From Synechococcus sp. 1G10 (GTDB lineage: Bacteria > Cyanobacteriota > Cyanobacteriia > PCC-6307 > Cyanobiaceae): a stretch of 64,000 nt of DNA. A program made the position numbers and the translations under genes. The notes under the pieces were generated by a model that worked only from the letters and a program-made list of their open reading frames with translations, did not search any database and was not told the origin of the DNA. Location: contig NZ_NQKW01000001.1 of the NCBI RefSeq assembly GCF_002252625.1, positions 1-64,000 of the forward strand. Reading direction: 5' to 3'. Positions 8,824 through 18,734 of this stretch are shown one piece after another (positions within the stretch are counted from its first letter, which is position 1; the number at the start of each line of letters is the position of its first letter).

Positions 8824-11513
8824 TCCAGCACTTCCCGGGTATTGGTAGAGAGTTCGGCGGCCGCGAGCTGCTCCATCGCCTCCCGCATCCGCTCCCCCCG
8901 CTCGGGCGCGTAGCTCTGCCAGCGGCTGAACACTTTGGCCATCCTCGAAGCGGTGATCGGATTGCGCTGGTCGAGCCGAGCGATCTGATCGGCCATGTAG
9001 CGGTAGCCGCTGCCATCAGCGGCATGGAACACCGGTGTGTTGGCCACCAGGCCGCCGAGCACGGCCCGCACGGAGTTCGGAGCTGCCGGGTCATAGCGCG
9101 GATGAGCCAGCAGGGCCTCCACCCGCTCGAGCCCATCAGGGAAGGGGGCGGAGGCCTCCAGGCTGAACCAGGCATCGAGGATCACCGGTCTTGCCTGCCA
9201 GCGCTCGTAGAAGGCCGCCATCGCCCGCTCCCGCTCGGGCCCCTCCAGGGGTTGCAACGCCCGCAGCCCGGCCCTCGCGAGGGTCATCGAAGGACCCTCC
9301 ACTGCTGCTGCGGCCTCGGCCATCACTGGCCCATCGCCGGCGGCAGCACGCCAGGACCAGACCAGTCCTGTGATCTGGCGATCGCCGACACCCTTGGGCC
9401 AGGGGAGCCCCCACTGGGGACGGCAGCGCTCAAGGCAATCGCTGAGGGGATCGGCGAGGGCTTCACCGAATCGGGTTTGCAGTGCCCTGATGGCCAGGAA
9501 CAGCGCCGGCGGATCAGGCTGAGCGGTGGCTGCCTCCAGTTCCGCCAGACCCGGCATTGTCAGCAGGGCACAGCGGTTGCCGTCGCTGAGAGTGCCCTCC
9601 AGCAGAATCCGCCTGAACGCCGCCACCAGCCCATCTTCGAGGGCCTCATCCGAGGCTCCTGCCGCTCGGCGCAGCAGCACCTCAGACAGCAGTCGCTGGC
9701 CGGTATCCCAACGGGCCAGCGGCTCGCCATCAGTGCTGAGCAGATGCAGCAGTTCCTCGTGCGGGCGATCTAACTCCAGTTGCACCGGAGCGGAGAAGCC
9801 GCGCAACAGGGACAGGGCCGGCGGGTGGCTGTGGGGCTCGAAACCCTCGAACACCACGGTCTGCTCGGGTTTATCGATCACGAGCAGCCGCGTCAGCGGC
9901 CCCCAGGCATGGTCGAGGCTGGCGGCCTCAGCTGTGGCTGTGGTTTCGCCTGGGTATTGCAGCAGCAAGGGCTCTCCGGCCTGGTCCACCGCCCCAAGCG
10001 CCAGCGGGATCACCAGTGGCAGCTTGTCGGGCTGGCCAGGGGAAGGCGGGGTGTGCTGGCGGATGGTCAGCGACAGGCGGCCCTGATCCCCATCCCAGTG
10101 GCGCTGCAGCTCCAGTCGCGGCGTTCCCGCCTGGTGATACCAGCGGCGGAACTGTTCGAAGCAGAACTTGCTGGCGGCGGTCTTGCCGTCATCGCTTGGC
10201 GTCGCGGCAGCATCCTGCATGGCCTGAATGAAGTCGTCGCAGGTGGCGGCAGTGCCGTCATGGCGCTGCACATAGGTGGCAATGCCACGCATGAAGGTTT
10301 CCGGGCCGATCAGGGTATGCAGCATGCGGATCACCTCCGCACCCTTTTCGTAGATCGTGGTGGTGTAGAAGTTGTCGATAGCCTGATAATGATCCGGTTG
10401 CACCGGGTGGGCAGTGGGACCTGCATCTTCGCGGAACTGGGTATTGCGCAGCATCGCCACATCTTCGATCCGCTTCAGCGACGGCGCATGCAGATCCGCT
10501 GTGAAGCACTGATCTCTGAAGACGGTGAGTCCCTCCTTGAGTGAAAGTTGGAACCAGTCGCGGCAAGTTATGCGATTGCCCGTCCAGTTGTGAAAATATT
10601 CATGGGCAATCACGCTCTCGATCCTCTCCAGTTCGGCATCGGTGGCCGTGGCTGCATCGGCGAGCACCAGCTTGGAATTGAAGATGTTGAGGCTCTTGTT
10701 CTCCATCGCGCCCATGTTGAAGTGGCGGACGGCCACGATGTTGTACTCGTCGAGGTCGTATTCCAGCCCATAGACGCGCTCATCCCAGGCCATCGAGCGC
10801 TGCAGGGAGGCCATGGCATGACCCGTGTAGGGCGCATCGCCAGGCTCCACATGCAGGCGCAGCTGCACAGTGCGGCCACTGGCGGTGGTGAAGCTGTCGC
10901 GGACCTCCTCCAGCACGCCAGCCACGAGGGCGAACAGGTAGGAGGGCTTGGGAAACGGGTCGTCCCAGACCACATAGTGACGCTCCCCTTCGCCGGCCTG
11001 GGCCGGCAGGATGCCCTGCTCGATGCGGTTGCCGTTTGAGAGCAGAACAGGGAAGGCGGCACGCTCGGCCTCGATGCGCACCTGGAACAGGCTGAGCACA
11101 TCGGGGCGATCGGGGTGGAGGGTGATGCGACGGAACCCCTCCGCTTCGCACTGGGTGGTGACCATGCCTCCGCTGGCGTAGAGACCCTCGAGGCTGCAGT
11201 TGGCACGGGGGTGCAGGCGCACCTCGCTGGTCAGGCGAAACGGCCCAGCGGGAGTGCTCGAGATGATGTACGCGTCGCCGTCGCGCCCGATCTCGTCGAG
11301 CAGCAGGGGCCGGCCATCGAGGCTGAGGGAGAGCAGCTCCAGCCCCTCACCGCGAAGCACCAGCGGATCTCTGGCTTCACCAACTGCGGCGAGGGACTCA
11401 AGCAGCAAGGTGGTTTCCACCAGGGCCTCGTCACCGAGGAAGCGCACCGTCATGTCGGTGCGCTCAAGCCGGTAGGGGAAGGGTCGATAGTCGGCCAGCC
11501 GCACAACGCTCAT
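8793..11513 (-). CDS. pepN: Aminopeptidase N (M1 zinc metallopeptidase)
   Basis: 906 residues, near the usual 870-900 for bacterial PepN. It removes N-terminal residues from peptides in the cytoplasm. The M1 hallmarks are present: the substrate-anchoring FNMGAMENKSLNIFN, then the zinc site VIAHEYFHNWTGNRITCRDW with the distal Glu ligand in SLKEGLTVFRD. The N terminus (ATG 11513, VRLADYRPFPYRLERTDM) matches the start of PepN proteins; an upstream in-frame extension to 11687 has no family resemblance. It ends convergently into the glycosyl hydrolase gene. Confidence 0.95.
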   Translation of the reverse strand: MSVVRLADYRPFPYRLERTDMTVRFLGDEALVETTLLLESLAAVGEARDPLVLRGEGLELLSLSLDGRPLLLDEIGRDGDAYIISSTPAGPFRLTSEVRLHPRANCSLEGLYASGGMVTTQCEAEGFRRITLHPDRPDVLSLFQVRIEAERAAFPVLLSNGNRIEQGILPAQAGEGERHYVVWDDPFPKPSYLFALVAGVLEEVRDSFTTASGRTVQLRLHVEPGDAPYTGHAMASLQRSMAWDERVYGLEYDLDEYNIVAVRHFNMGAMENKSLNIFNSKLVLADAATATDAELERIESVIAHEYFHNWTGNRITCRDWFQLSLKEGLTVFRDQCFTADLHAPSLKRIEDVAMLRNTQFREDAGPTAHPVQPDHYQAIDNFYTTTIYEKGAEVIRMLHTLIGPETFMRGIATYVQRHDGTAATCDDFIQAMQDAAATPSDDGKTAASKFCFEQFRRWYHQAGTPRLELQRHWDGDQGRLSLTIRQHTPPSPGQPDKLPLVIPLALGAVDQAGEPLLLQYPGETTATAEAASLDHAWGPLTRLLVIDKPEQTVVFEGFEPHSHPPALSLLRGFSAPVQLELDRPHEELLHLLSTDGEPLARWDTGQRLLSEVLLRRAAGASDEALEDGLVAAFRRILLEGTLSDGNRCALLTMPGLAELEAATAQPDPPALFLAIRALQTRFGEALADPLSDCLERCRPQWGLPWPKGVGDRQITGLVWSWRAAAGDGPVMAEAAAAVEGPSMTLARAGLRALQPLEGPERERAMAAFYERWQARPVILDAWFSLEASAPFPDGLERVEALLAHPRYDPAAPNSVRAVLGGLVANTPVFHAADGSGYRYMADQIARLDQRNPITASRMAKVFSRWQSYAPERGERMREAMEQLAAAELSTNTREVLDQSLGRELRG

Positions 11514-11553
11514 CAGGCCAGGGGGAGAAGACCCCCTGATCCTGACGCCCCGC

Positions 11554-12021
11554 TCACCAGGGCAGAGGCCCACGGCCCTGTCCGGCGTTGCATCCCACCT
11601 GGGATCCGAGCAGGGCTCCCAGGGGCACCGCCCAGGTGCGGCCGTCATCGCGGGAAGCGGCATAGCCGAGGCCACCACCGATGACACCGCCCACCAGCCG
11701 ACCGATCGAGCAGCGCTGCTGCAGGGCCTGGGCTTCCTCCCAGGTGGTGGGCACCGGCTGCCTGTAAGGGGTGCTGCCGTTGGGCAGTTGGCTGTTGTAG
11801 TCCCGGCTGTCGTAGTCCTGGTAGGGAGCCGGCGGCCAGTTGCGGACTGGAGTCACGCCATAACCGGCGTTGCGGGAGATCGGGTACCGATCCGTAGGCA
11901 GCCGGTAGCCCTCATAGCCCCATCCGTACTCCTGGGCTGAGACTGAGGCGGGCAGCGAAGCGCCGAGGCCACAGACCCCGGCAGCGAGGAACAAGTGAAG
12001 ACGACGAATGAAGACGGTCAT
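11554..12021 (-). CDS. Exported Tyr/Pro-rich protein with glycine-zipper segment
   Basis: 155 residues from ATG 12021. A signal peptide (RRLHLFLAAGVCGLGASLPA, cleaved after about VSAQ) is followed by a Tyr/Pro/Arg-rich low-complexity region, then a Cys and a glycine-zipper-like helix (GRLVGGVIGGGLGYAASRDD, then PLGALLGSQVGC). Such zippers occur in small outer-membrane or periplasmic lipid-associated proteins. Two Cys near the zipper could form a disulfide. It lies 40 bases downstream of pepN's start on the same strand. Function is unknown. Confidence 0.65.
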   Translation of the reverse strand: MTVFIRRLHLFLAAGVCGLGASLPASVSAQEYGWGYEGYRLPTDRYPISRNAGYGVTPVRNWPPAPYQDYDSRDYNSQLPNGSTPYRQPVPTTWEEAQALQQRCSIGRLVGGVIGGGLGYAASRDDGRTWAVPLGALLGSQVGCNAGQGRGPLPW

Positions 12022-12156
12022 GGTGATCAAGCTGGAGGACAGCCCCGAGGGGATGCCATCAGCAAAGCCAAAAGGACCGTCTGAATTGCAACTCTGGCTG
12101 GGGCCGGATGTGTCCGGATGCGTCCGCCCCAGGGCCAGCGGAGTTGGCTCTCGGGA

Positions 12157-12573
12157 CTACTTGCCGCCCTGCTGCTTGAGGGCATCATTCACCTTCTTGA
12201 CCACATCCGGCGGCACCTCCTTGGGGCAGAGCTCAACGGCACCGATCACCGCGGAGTTCACAGAGCCGCGCCGCAGCTCCTCGATCGTGAGGGCTTTGGT
12301 GCCTACCTGCTTGATCTGACCTTGGTGCTGGCCCATGATCAGCTGGGCGATGGTTTCCCCGGCGATGCTGGCTGCCTTGTCGAATTCGACTTTGGCGCCA
12401 CGGGCAATGCAGACATTGACGGCCGCAATCCTGGTGTAGAGCGACATCTCGCTTTCGCTGGCGGGTGCCGCCTGGGCGGGGGCAGCTCCTGCAGAGGCTG
12501 GAATGATCAGAGCGGCAGCCAGCAACAGGAACCGGCGGAGGCGGTGTGTGAGGCGCAAGGGAAGCGTGTTCAT
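12157..12573 (-). CDS. Small exported conserved protein, function unknown
   Basis: 138 residues from ATG 12573. A clear signal peptide (RRFLLLAAALIIPASAGAAP, then AQAAPAS) leads to a mature domain of about 100 residues with two cysteines (VNVCIARGAKVEFDKAA and VELCPKEVPPDVVKKVND) that could pair. The regular helical pattern and Ala/Lys content suggest a small soluble periplasmic or lumenal protein. I do not recognise a biochemical role. The 135 bases between this gene and the next downstream one hold an imperfect hairpin at 12098-12132 with a 7-base CTGGGGC stem and no U run. Confidence 0.6.
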   Translation of the reverse strand: MNTLPLRLTHRLRRFLLLAAALIIPASAGAAPAQAAPASESEMSLYTRIAAVNVCIARGAKVEFDKAASIAGETIAQLIMGQHQGQIKQVGTKALTIEELRRGSVNSAVIGAVELCPKEVPPDVVKKVNDALKQQGGK

Positions 12574-12606
12574 CAACGTCCATGCTGATGCACAGGGGCG
12601 CGAACT

Positions 12607-13230
12607 TCAATCGGCGGGGAGAGGATCTCCGGGACCCTCCAGACGGATCTCATGGTGCGTCTCGGTGATGTCGAGCTCTCCGTCCCGCCAGGAGAAGATC
12701 GAGCTGCTCCGAAAGCGATCCCAATCGATCAGCCGGATGTGCTGCTGGATGTCCCAGTTCTGGTGCTGCGACTCGAACATCAGTTGATGCTCATCCACCT
12801 GGCGAATCTGGGATCGCATCGGCTGCTCCACGAGATACCCCCTGCTGCGCCGCAGCTGGTGTCCGCAGAGATAGACGTCAAGGCTGCCCTCTGGCTGGTA
12901 CTGGGGCTTGCGGGCATAGAAGCCGAAATCCTGCTCCGGCTTCCAGCTGAAGCGGTAAGCCGCCTCCCCCTCCACCGGCTGCTGGAAAGCTTCAATCCGC
13001 AGCAGGAGGTCGAGGCGCAGGGGCTCCTCCTCGCCACGGAAGAAATAGAGGCGCCGGGAGCGCCACAGTCCGAGGTTGCGCGAAAACCACCGCCGCAGGC
13101 TGCTGTCCAACTGGATACGGCTGTCCTGGGGGGGTCGACTCGAAGGCCCGGACGGGTCCAGCGGCACCCGTTCCGTGGATGGGGTCATGAAGTGCGTGAA
13201 CGTCAGAGGGACGGTTGACAGGTTCGTCAT
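12607..13230 (-). CDS. Lipocalin-like protein, weakly like CpeS/CpcS phycobilin lyases
   Basis: 207 residues from ATG 13230; ATG 13188 is also possible. The beta-strand pattern resembles the CpeS/CpcS fold that attaches bilins to phycobiliproteins: an early RRWFSRNLGLWRSRRLYFF, a middle RRSRGYLVEQPMRSQIRQVD, and a C-terminal RLIDWDRFRSSSIFSWRDG ending in THHEIRLEG, which parallels the usual final strands (RLRTS...FCSEIR). Similarity is judged by eye and is weak. A real lyase is plausible because petH shows that this cell has phycobilisomes. The gene diverges from sasA with about 34 bases between the chosen starts. Confidence 0.45.
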   Translation of the reverse strand: MTNLSTVPLTFTHFMTPSTERVPLDPSGPSSRPPQDSRIQLDSSLRRWFSRNLGLWRSRRLYFFRGEEEPLRLDLLLRIEAFQQPVEGEAAYRFSWKPEQDFGFYARKPQYQPEGSLDVYLCGHQLRRSRGYLVEQPMRSQIRQVDEHQLMFESQHQNWDIQQHIRLIDWDRFRSSSIFSWRDGELDITETHHEIRLEGPGDPLPAD

Positions 13231-13264
13231 AGCCAGCCCTCGGCCCAGTGTTTGAAGCCATAAG

Positions 13265-14482
13265 GTGATCTGCACGATCTCGCCTGCCCCCAAGGTGCCT
13301 GAAGCGGGAAACCCTGACTCCGGCACGCCTGCCCCGGGGCCCGTCCCTGCCAACACCAAGGGCAGCCTCCCGGCGAAGCGGCGGCCGCTCACACTGCTGT
13401 TGGTGGCGGCCCCGCACCATCTCGCTTCCGCCGATCTGACCGGGGTCCTGCGTTATCTCGAAACCTGCGACTGTGGTCTCGACGTGGCCCTTGAGCTGGC
13501 CGACCCGGCCCTGCGCCCTGATCTGCTGGAGCTGCACCGCCTGGTGGCCACCCCGGCCCTGGTGAAACTGGAGCCGCCCCCTCGCCAGGTTCTGGCCGGG
13601 AATGCGGTGCTGGATCAGCTGAAGGGCTGGTTGCCCCGCTGGCAGCAGCAGGAGGTGGTCAGCGATCTGGGCATGAGTCTGCGGCCCGCCGAAATGGATG
13701 GCAGCCGCTCCCAGCGGGAGCTGCAGCTGGAGGATCAGGTGCTGGTGCTGCGTCAGGAGAACGAAACCCTGATCGAACGCCTGCGGGAGCAGGAGAGGCT
13801 GCTGCGCATGGTGGCCCATGAGTTGCGCACCCCTCTCACCGTTGCCAAGTTGGCTCTGCAAAGCCTGCAACTCGGGCACATCAACAACACCCGCTGCAGG
13901 GATGTCCTCGACCGCCGCCTCGATGACATCGAGCATCTGTCCAAGGATCTGCTGGAGGTAGGCACCACCCGTTGGGAGGCCCTGTTCAACCCCCAGCGGC
14001 TTGACCTGGCGCCGGTGGCCGCGGAGGCGATCCTGGAGCTGGAGAAATTATGGGTTGGCAGGACGCTGCGCCTGACCACCGACATCCCCGCCGACCTGCC
14101 GGATGTGTTCGCAGATCAGCGGCGGATGCGACAGGTGCTGCTGAACCTGCTGGAGAACGCACTGAAATTCACTCCCGACGAGGGCGAGGTGACCCTTTCG
14201 CTGCTGCACCGCACCAGCCAATGGGTGCAGGTGAGTGTCTGCGATACCGGTCCTGGAATTCCCCGCGGTGAGCAGGAGCGGATCTTCCTTGAGCGGGTGC
14301 GGCTTCCGCAGACCTCTGGAACGACCTCTGGCTTCGGGGTGGGCCTCTCGGTCTGTCGCCGCATCGTCGAAGTGCATGGCGGGCGAATCTGGGTGGTTTC
14401 CGAGCCAGGTGAAGGGGCCTGTTTCCACTTCACCGTTCCGGAGTGGTCAGGGCAGAACTCCCCCAGCCAGGTCTTGCCTTGA
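13265..14482 (+). CDS. sasA: Circadian output histidine kinase SasA
   Basis: 405 residues from GTG 13265; a GTG at 13295 is equally possible. After a Pro-rich leader comes the thioredoxin/KaiB-like sensory domain (about 39-130; LHRLVATPALVKLEPPPRQV) that binds KaiC, then a coiled linker and the histidine kinase core: H box MVAHELRTPLTVAKLAL with His185, N box NLLENALKFTPDEGE, G1 DTGPGIP, and G2 GFGVGLSVCRRIVEVHGG. SasA autophosphorylates when stimulated by KaiC and passes phosphate to RpaA, driving clock-controlled transcription. kai and rpaA genes are not in this window. Confidence 0.93.
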   Translation: MICTISPAPKVPEAGNPDSGTPAPGPVPANTKGSLPAKRRPLTLLLVAAPHHLASADLTGVLRYLETCDCGLDVALELADPALRPDLLELHRLVATPALVKLEPPPRQVLAGNAVLDQLKGWLPRWQQQEVVSDLGMSLRPAEMDGSRSQRELQLEDQVLVLRQENETLIERLREQERLLRMVAHELRTPLTVAKLALQSLQLGHINNTRCRDVLDRRLDDIEHLSKDLLEVGTTRWEALFNPQRLDLAPVAAEAILELEKLWVGRTLRLTTDIPADLPDVFADQRRMRQVLLNLLENALKFTPDEGEVTLSLLHRTSQWVQVSVCDTGPGIPRGEQERIFLERVRLPQTSGTTSGFGVGLSVCRRIVEVHGGRIWVVSEPGEGACFHFTVPEWSGQNSPSQVLP

Positions 14483-14555
14483 CGAAGGGACACTCCGACC
14501 CGTAGCGTCCGGATATCGGAAACGGCGCCTGAAAACGCTCTCACTCCGTGGCCTC

Positions 14556-14628
14556 GCCCCCATCGTCTAGAGGCCTAGGACACCTCCCTTTCACGGAGGC
14601 GACAGGGGTTCGAATCCCCTTGGGGGTA
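14556..14628 (+). tRNA. trnE: tRNA-Glu (anticodon TTC)
   Basis: 73 bases fold into a cloverleaf. The acceptor stem is GCCCCCA with TGGGGGT (G1-U72 wobble). The anticodon arm is CCTCC-CTTTCAC-GGAGG with TTC at 14590-14592, and the T arm is AGGGG-TTCGAAT-CCCCT. The discriminator is A14628 and CCA is not encoded. In cyanobacteria this tRNA also carries the glutamate used for 5-aminolevulinate, so it serves hemL (44449) as well as translation. It sits 73 bases after sasA, with a TTGACG at 14479-14484 that could be its -35 element, and is followed by the AT-rich gap. Confidence 0.96.
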
Positions 14629-15106
14629 TACCGATCAATTTTTTTGTCAATATTCTATATTTGATTTTTGCCTGAGCAAGCAGAGCAAACATAGATTTCC
14701 CTTCTCGACTGGAACTGAACTGTCAGCTGTTTCAGATGGTATGCTGATTGCTTGGATTCGTGGAATGACCTGATCTTGGTTAATAAGATATTTTCATTTA
14801 GCTCTCATCGGGGTAATCTTCATCCGATATGAACTTTTATATTGGAATAACAACAACTGCAGCTGAAGCTCTATTTTGTCGCGAGCTGCCCTGAGCAAGG
14901 GGTTGCTCGATATCTCTATTCTTCTTGCTGGCTTAAGCGATATAAGGCCAATCGTTAAGAACTTATTTCGGTGCTGCCAACTTCTTTCGGTGCGGTCAAT
15001 ATTTTCTTGAGATCCAGCATGAGCCCTACTCCAATCAGTTGTGGCTGGGGGCAAGTTTGGTCGGGGCGGGAAATGATCCCAATTCGTCGCTGATGGCGCG
15101 TTGCTT
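14629..15106. other. AT-rich gene-free stretch after tRNA-Glu
   Basis: About 480 bases with no convincing gene. The first 400 are visibly richer in A and T than everything around them (runs such as aatttttttgtcaatattct and ggttaataagatattttc). A T run at 14640-14646 follows the tRNA but lacks a good stem. A 19-base sequence is tandemly duplicated at 14961-14998. A possible 86-codon frame on the minus strand (14794-15054) lacks family resemblance and neighbour-like codon use, so I do not call it. No second copy of the tRNA 3' end was seen, so there is no direct evidence for an integrated element. Confidence 0.6.
14961..14998. repeat. 19-base tandem repeat, two copies
   Basis: ACTTATTTCGGTGCTGCCA (14961-14979) is followed at once by ACTTCTTTCGGTGCGGTCA (14980-14998); 16 of 19 bases match. 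It lies inside the AT-rich gap. Its role is unknown; it could be a binding-site pair or a slippage duplication. Confidence 0.7.
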
Positions 15107-15694
15107 TCAGGTTTTCCGGGCGCGGCTCAGGGCTTCCCGCTGCACGGCGCGAAGGTTGGCGGCGAGGTCTTCGCGCAGGCGCTGCTCGATCAGCCCGATC
15201 GGCATGCCCTGGCGACCCTGCACGGTGAGTTCGTAGAGCAACCGCGATCCACCGGGCTCGCCGCTGACCTGCCAGGCCCCCTCGAAGCGGCGGAAGTCGC
15301 CCTCGCGCATGCTGAAGCTGAGCAGGCCGTCGTCGTGATGCTCCTGCAACTCGAGCTCCACGCGGGCGCTGAACCGCAGGCCGCAGAACTGCTGACAGCC
15401 CACCTGCTCAAGTCCCACGGTGTTACCCCGGCGCCAGAGCAGCCGGGAGGTCGAGAGGTTGGGGATGAAGCGGCTGAGGTTCTCGTAATCGGTGAGAACA
15501 GCCCAGATCTGAGGTGGTGGTAGCTCGAGGCGCAACTGAACCGCCAGACGGCGAGCTCCCTGGGGCAGCCGCTCCATGTCCTGCTGGATCGTGTCCAGAG
15601 AACAGGTGTCCTGGCTGCTGAGCAGGCCCTGGATGGAAGGATTTGTCAGAACCGAAAGTTGCGCCAAGTGGGGGGAACGCCGGATTCGGGGCAA
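15107..15694 (-). CDS. SRPBCC (START/cyclase-dehydrase-like) family protein
   Basis: Up to 195 residues from a TTG at 15694; the conserved part begins near MERLPQGARRLAVQLRLELP, so the true start may be as late as the ATG of that stretch. The rest is a typical SRPBCC ligand-binding fold: PPPQIWAVLTDYENLSRFIP, VGLEQVGCQQFCGLRFSARV, LLSFSMREGDFRRFEGAWQV, SRLLYELTVQGRQGMPIGLI and a C-terminal helix. Such proteins bind hydrophobic ligands; the cyanobacterial and plastid members have no firmly assigned ligand that I know of. It diverges from petH. Confidence 0.75.
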   Translation of the reverse strand: MPRIRRSPHLAQLSVLTNPSIQGLLSSQDTCSLDTIQQDMERLPQGARRLAVQLRLELPPPQIWAVLTDYENLSRFIPNLSTSRLLWRRGNTVGLEQVGCQQFCGLRFSARVELELQEHHDDGLLSFSMREGDFRRFEGAWQVSGEPGGSRLLYELTVQGRQGMPIGLIEQRLREDLAANLRAVQREALSRARKT

Positions 15695-15791
15695 GCCGGA
15701 TCAACCCAGCCACCTCCAAGCCTAACCGCAACACTCGGTTGCTGGTGCGGAAAGGCCAACGGTCTGGGGAGGAACGATCTTTGGCGTTCCC

Positions 15792-15797
15792 TATGAT
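15792..15797 (+). promoter_or_regulatory. Candidate petH -10 element
   Basis: TATGAT, close to the TATAAT consensus, lies 30 bases before the petH ATG and is followed by an AGGAG ribosome-binding site at 15811-15815. No good -35 hexamer stands 17 bases upstream, so if used it is probably activator-assisted. Confidence 0.35.
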
Positions 15798-15820
15798 CGT
15801 ACGGATTTTCAGGAGTTTGA

Positions 15821-16984
<1,164 letters not shown>

Positions 16985-17022
16985 TCAGGCACCCTCAGCA
17001 CAGCCCTTGCCGTACCGCTTCA

Positions 17023-17049
17023 GCCCGCCATGACGGCGGGCTTTTTTTT
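17023..17049 (+). terminator. Rho-independent terminator of petH
   Basis: GCCCGCC (17023-17029), a 5-base loop ATGAC, GGCGGGC (17035-17041), then eight T (17042-17049). It is a perfect 7-bp GC stem with a U run, 38 bases after the petH stop. Confidence 0.95.
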
Positions 17050-17139
17050 GCCGAAATCAGCACAGAGGGGGCCTGCCCATGCCCTTTGCTGGGTGTTCCC
17101 CGCTTTCGTGGGTAAACCAGTGTCATCACCTGCAACTCC

Positions 17140-18663
17140 ATGACCGTCACGCTCACCAATCCACTGAGGGTCGGGCTACGCCAGGAGCGTGTGGTCTCGC
17201 CCCAGTGCCTGGTGATTTTCGGGGCGAGCGGAGACCTCACCTCTCGCAAGCTGGTGCCGGCCCTGTTCGAGCTGTTCCGCCAGCGGCGGCTCCCCACCGA
17301 GTTCGCCGTGCTGGGCTGCGCCCGGCGCCCCTGGAGCGACGAAGAGTTCCGCGGCCAGATGGCCGAAGCCCTCGGTGACCTGATCCATGAGCACCGCGGA
17401 GCCTGGGACCAGTTCGCCGCCGGTCTGTTCTATGAGCCGGTGGATCTGCAGCAACCCGAGCACCTGGTGCGCCTGGCCCAGCGGCTCGAGGTGATCGACC
17501 GCCACCGGGCTACGCGCAATAACCGCACCTTCTACCTCTCGGTGTCGCCGAAGTTCTACGGCAGTGGTTGCAGCGCCCTGGCCGCCGCTGGCCTGCTCAG
17601 TGACCCCGAGCGCAGCAGGGTGGTGATCGAGAAGCCCTTCGGTCGTGACTACGGCAGTGCGCAGGAGCTCAACCGGATCGTGCAGACCAGCGCCAAGGAG
17701 AGCCAGGTCTTCCGCATCGACCACTATCTCGGCAAGGAGACGGTCCAGAACATCCTCGTGCTCCGCTTCGCCAACACGATCTTCGAGCCGATCTGGAACC
17801 GGAACTACATCGCCAGTGTCGAGATCACCGCGGCTGAAACCGTGGGTGTGGAGGAGCGGGCTGGCTACTACGAAAGCTCCGGCGCCCTGAGGGACATGGT
17901 GCAGAACCACCTCACCCAGATGCTTGCGCTCACAACGATGGAAGCCCCGGGACGCTTCGATGCGGAGGCGATCCGCAATGAGAAGGCCAAGGTGCTGCAG
18001 TCGGCGCGGCTGGCCGATGAGCTTGAACCCTGGAACTGCTGCGTGCGCGGCCAGTACGGCCCCGGTGGCACCGCCAGGCGCCCCCTGACCGGTTACCGCC
18101 AGGAACCCGGGGTGAATCCCAACAGCACCACGGAAACCTATGTGGCGATGAAGCTGTTCATCGACAACTGGCGCTGGCAGGGGGTGCCCTTCTACCTGCG
18201 CACCGGCAAACGCCTGCCCAAGCGCATGAGCGAGGTCGTGCTCACCTTCCGGGAGGCACCTGTGCATCTGTTCGATGCAGCCGGCGGCAGTCCCACCGCC
18301 AACCAGCTGATCCTGCGCATCCAGCCCGATGAAGGGGCCGGCTTCCGCTTTGAAGTGAAATCCCCGGGATCGGGGATGCGCAGCCGTCCGGTCGACATGC
18401 ACTTCTCCTACGACGAATCCTTCGGTGAACCCTCCGACGAGGGCTACGTTCGCCTGCTCGCTGACGCCATGCTGGGAGACCCCACTCTCTTCACCCGCGG
18501 CGATGAGGTGGAGGCCGCCTGGCGGCTGTACACCCCGTTGCTGGAGCTGATCGAGGACAGCCCCTGGCAGCTGCCCGTCCACCCCTATGAAGCCCGCACC
18601 TGGGGCCCCGCCGCTGCCGACAACCTTCTGGGCCGCGATGGCCTGATGTGGCGCCGCCCCTGA
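17140..18663 (+). CDS. zwf: Glucose-6-phosphate 1-dehydrogenase
   Basis: 507 residues, normal length. It oxidises glucose 6-phosphate to 6-phosphogluconolactone and makes NADPH, the entry to the oxidative pentose phosphate pathway that feeds the cell at night. The N-terminal nucleotide fold shows CLVIFGASGDLTSRKLVPAL, the active-site signature is FRIDHYLGKETVQNILVLRF, and EKPFGRDYGSAQELN and FLRTGKRLPKR-like stretches (here YLRTGKRLPKRMSEVVL) are present. It is followed by opcA, its activator in cyanobacteria, with 71 bases between, so the two are probably co-transcribed. Confidence 0.97.
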   Translation: MTVTLTNPLRVGLRQERVVSPQCLVIFGASGDLTSRKLVPALFELFRQRRLPTEFAVLGCARRPWSDEEFRGQMAEALGDLIHEHRGAWDQFAAGLFYEPVDLQQPEHLVRLAQRLEVIDRHRATRNNRTFYLSVSPKFYGSGCSALAAAGLLSDPERSRVVIEKPFGRDYGSAQELNRIVQTSAKESQVFRIDHYLGKETVQNILVLRFANTIFEPIWNRNYIASVEITAAETVGVEERAGYYESSGALRDMVQNHLTQMLALTTMEAPGRFDAEAIRNEKAKVLQSARLADELEPWNCCVRGQYGPGGTARRPLTGYRQEPGVNPNSTTETYVAMKLFIDNWRWQGVPFYLRTGKRLPKRMSEVVLTFREAPVHLFDAAGGSPTANQLILRIQPDEGAGFRFEVKSPGSGMRSRPVDMHFSYDESFGEPSDEGYVRLLADAMLGDPTLFTRGDEVEAAWRLYTPLLELIEDSPWQLPVHPYEARTWGPAAADNLLGRDGLMWRRP

Positions 18664-18734
18664 GGTGCGCCCCGCTCCGAGCCCAATTCCGATGGCTGCC
18701 CCCGGCATTGCCCCTCTCCTAACGAGCCAACCCC

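Noticed and set aside
14794-15054. 86-codon minus-strand frame in the AT-rich gap
   Set aside because: No ribosome-binding site, no recognisable fold, and codon use unlike the neighbours.
14556-15106. Integrated element with attachment site at tRNA-Glu
   Set aside because: I looked for a second copy of the tRNA 3' end downstream and for an integrase; neither is present in the gap.
17176-18708. Long open frame on the minus strand, fully opposite zwf
   Set aside because: High-GC coding DNA often leaves the opposite strand open. The translation is His/Gly/Gln-rich with no domain pattern, while the plus strand is unmistakably G6PDH.
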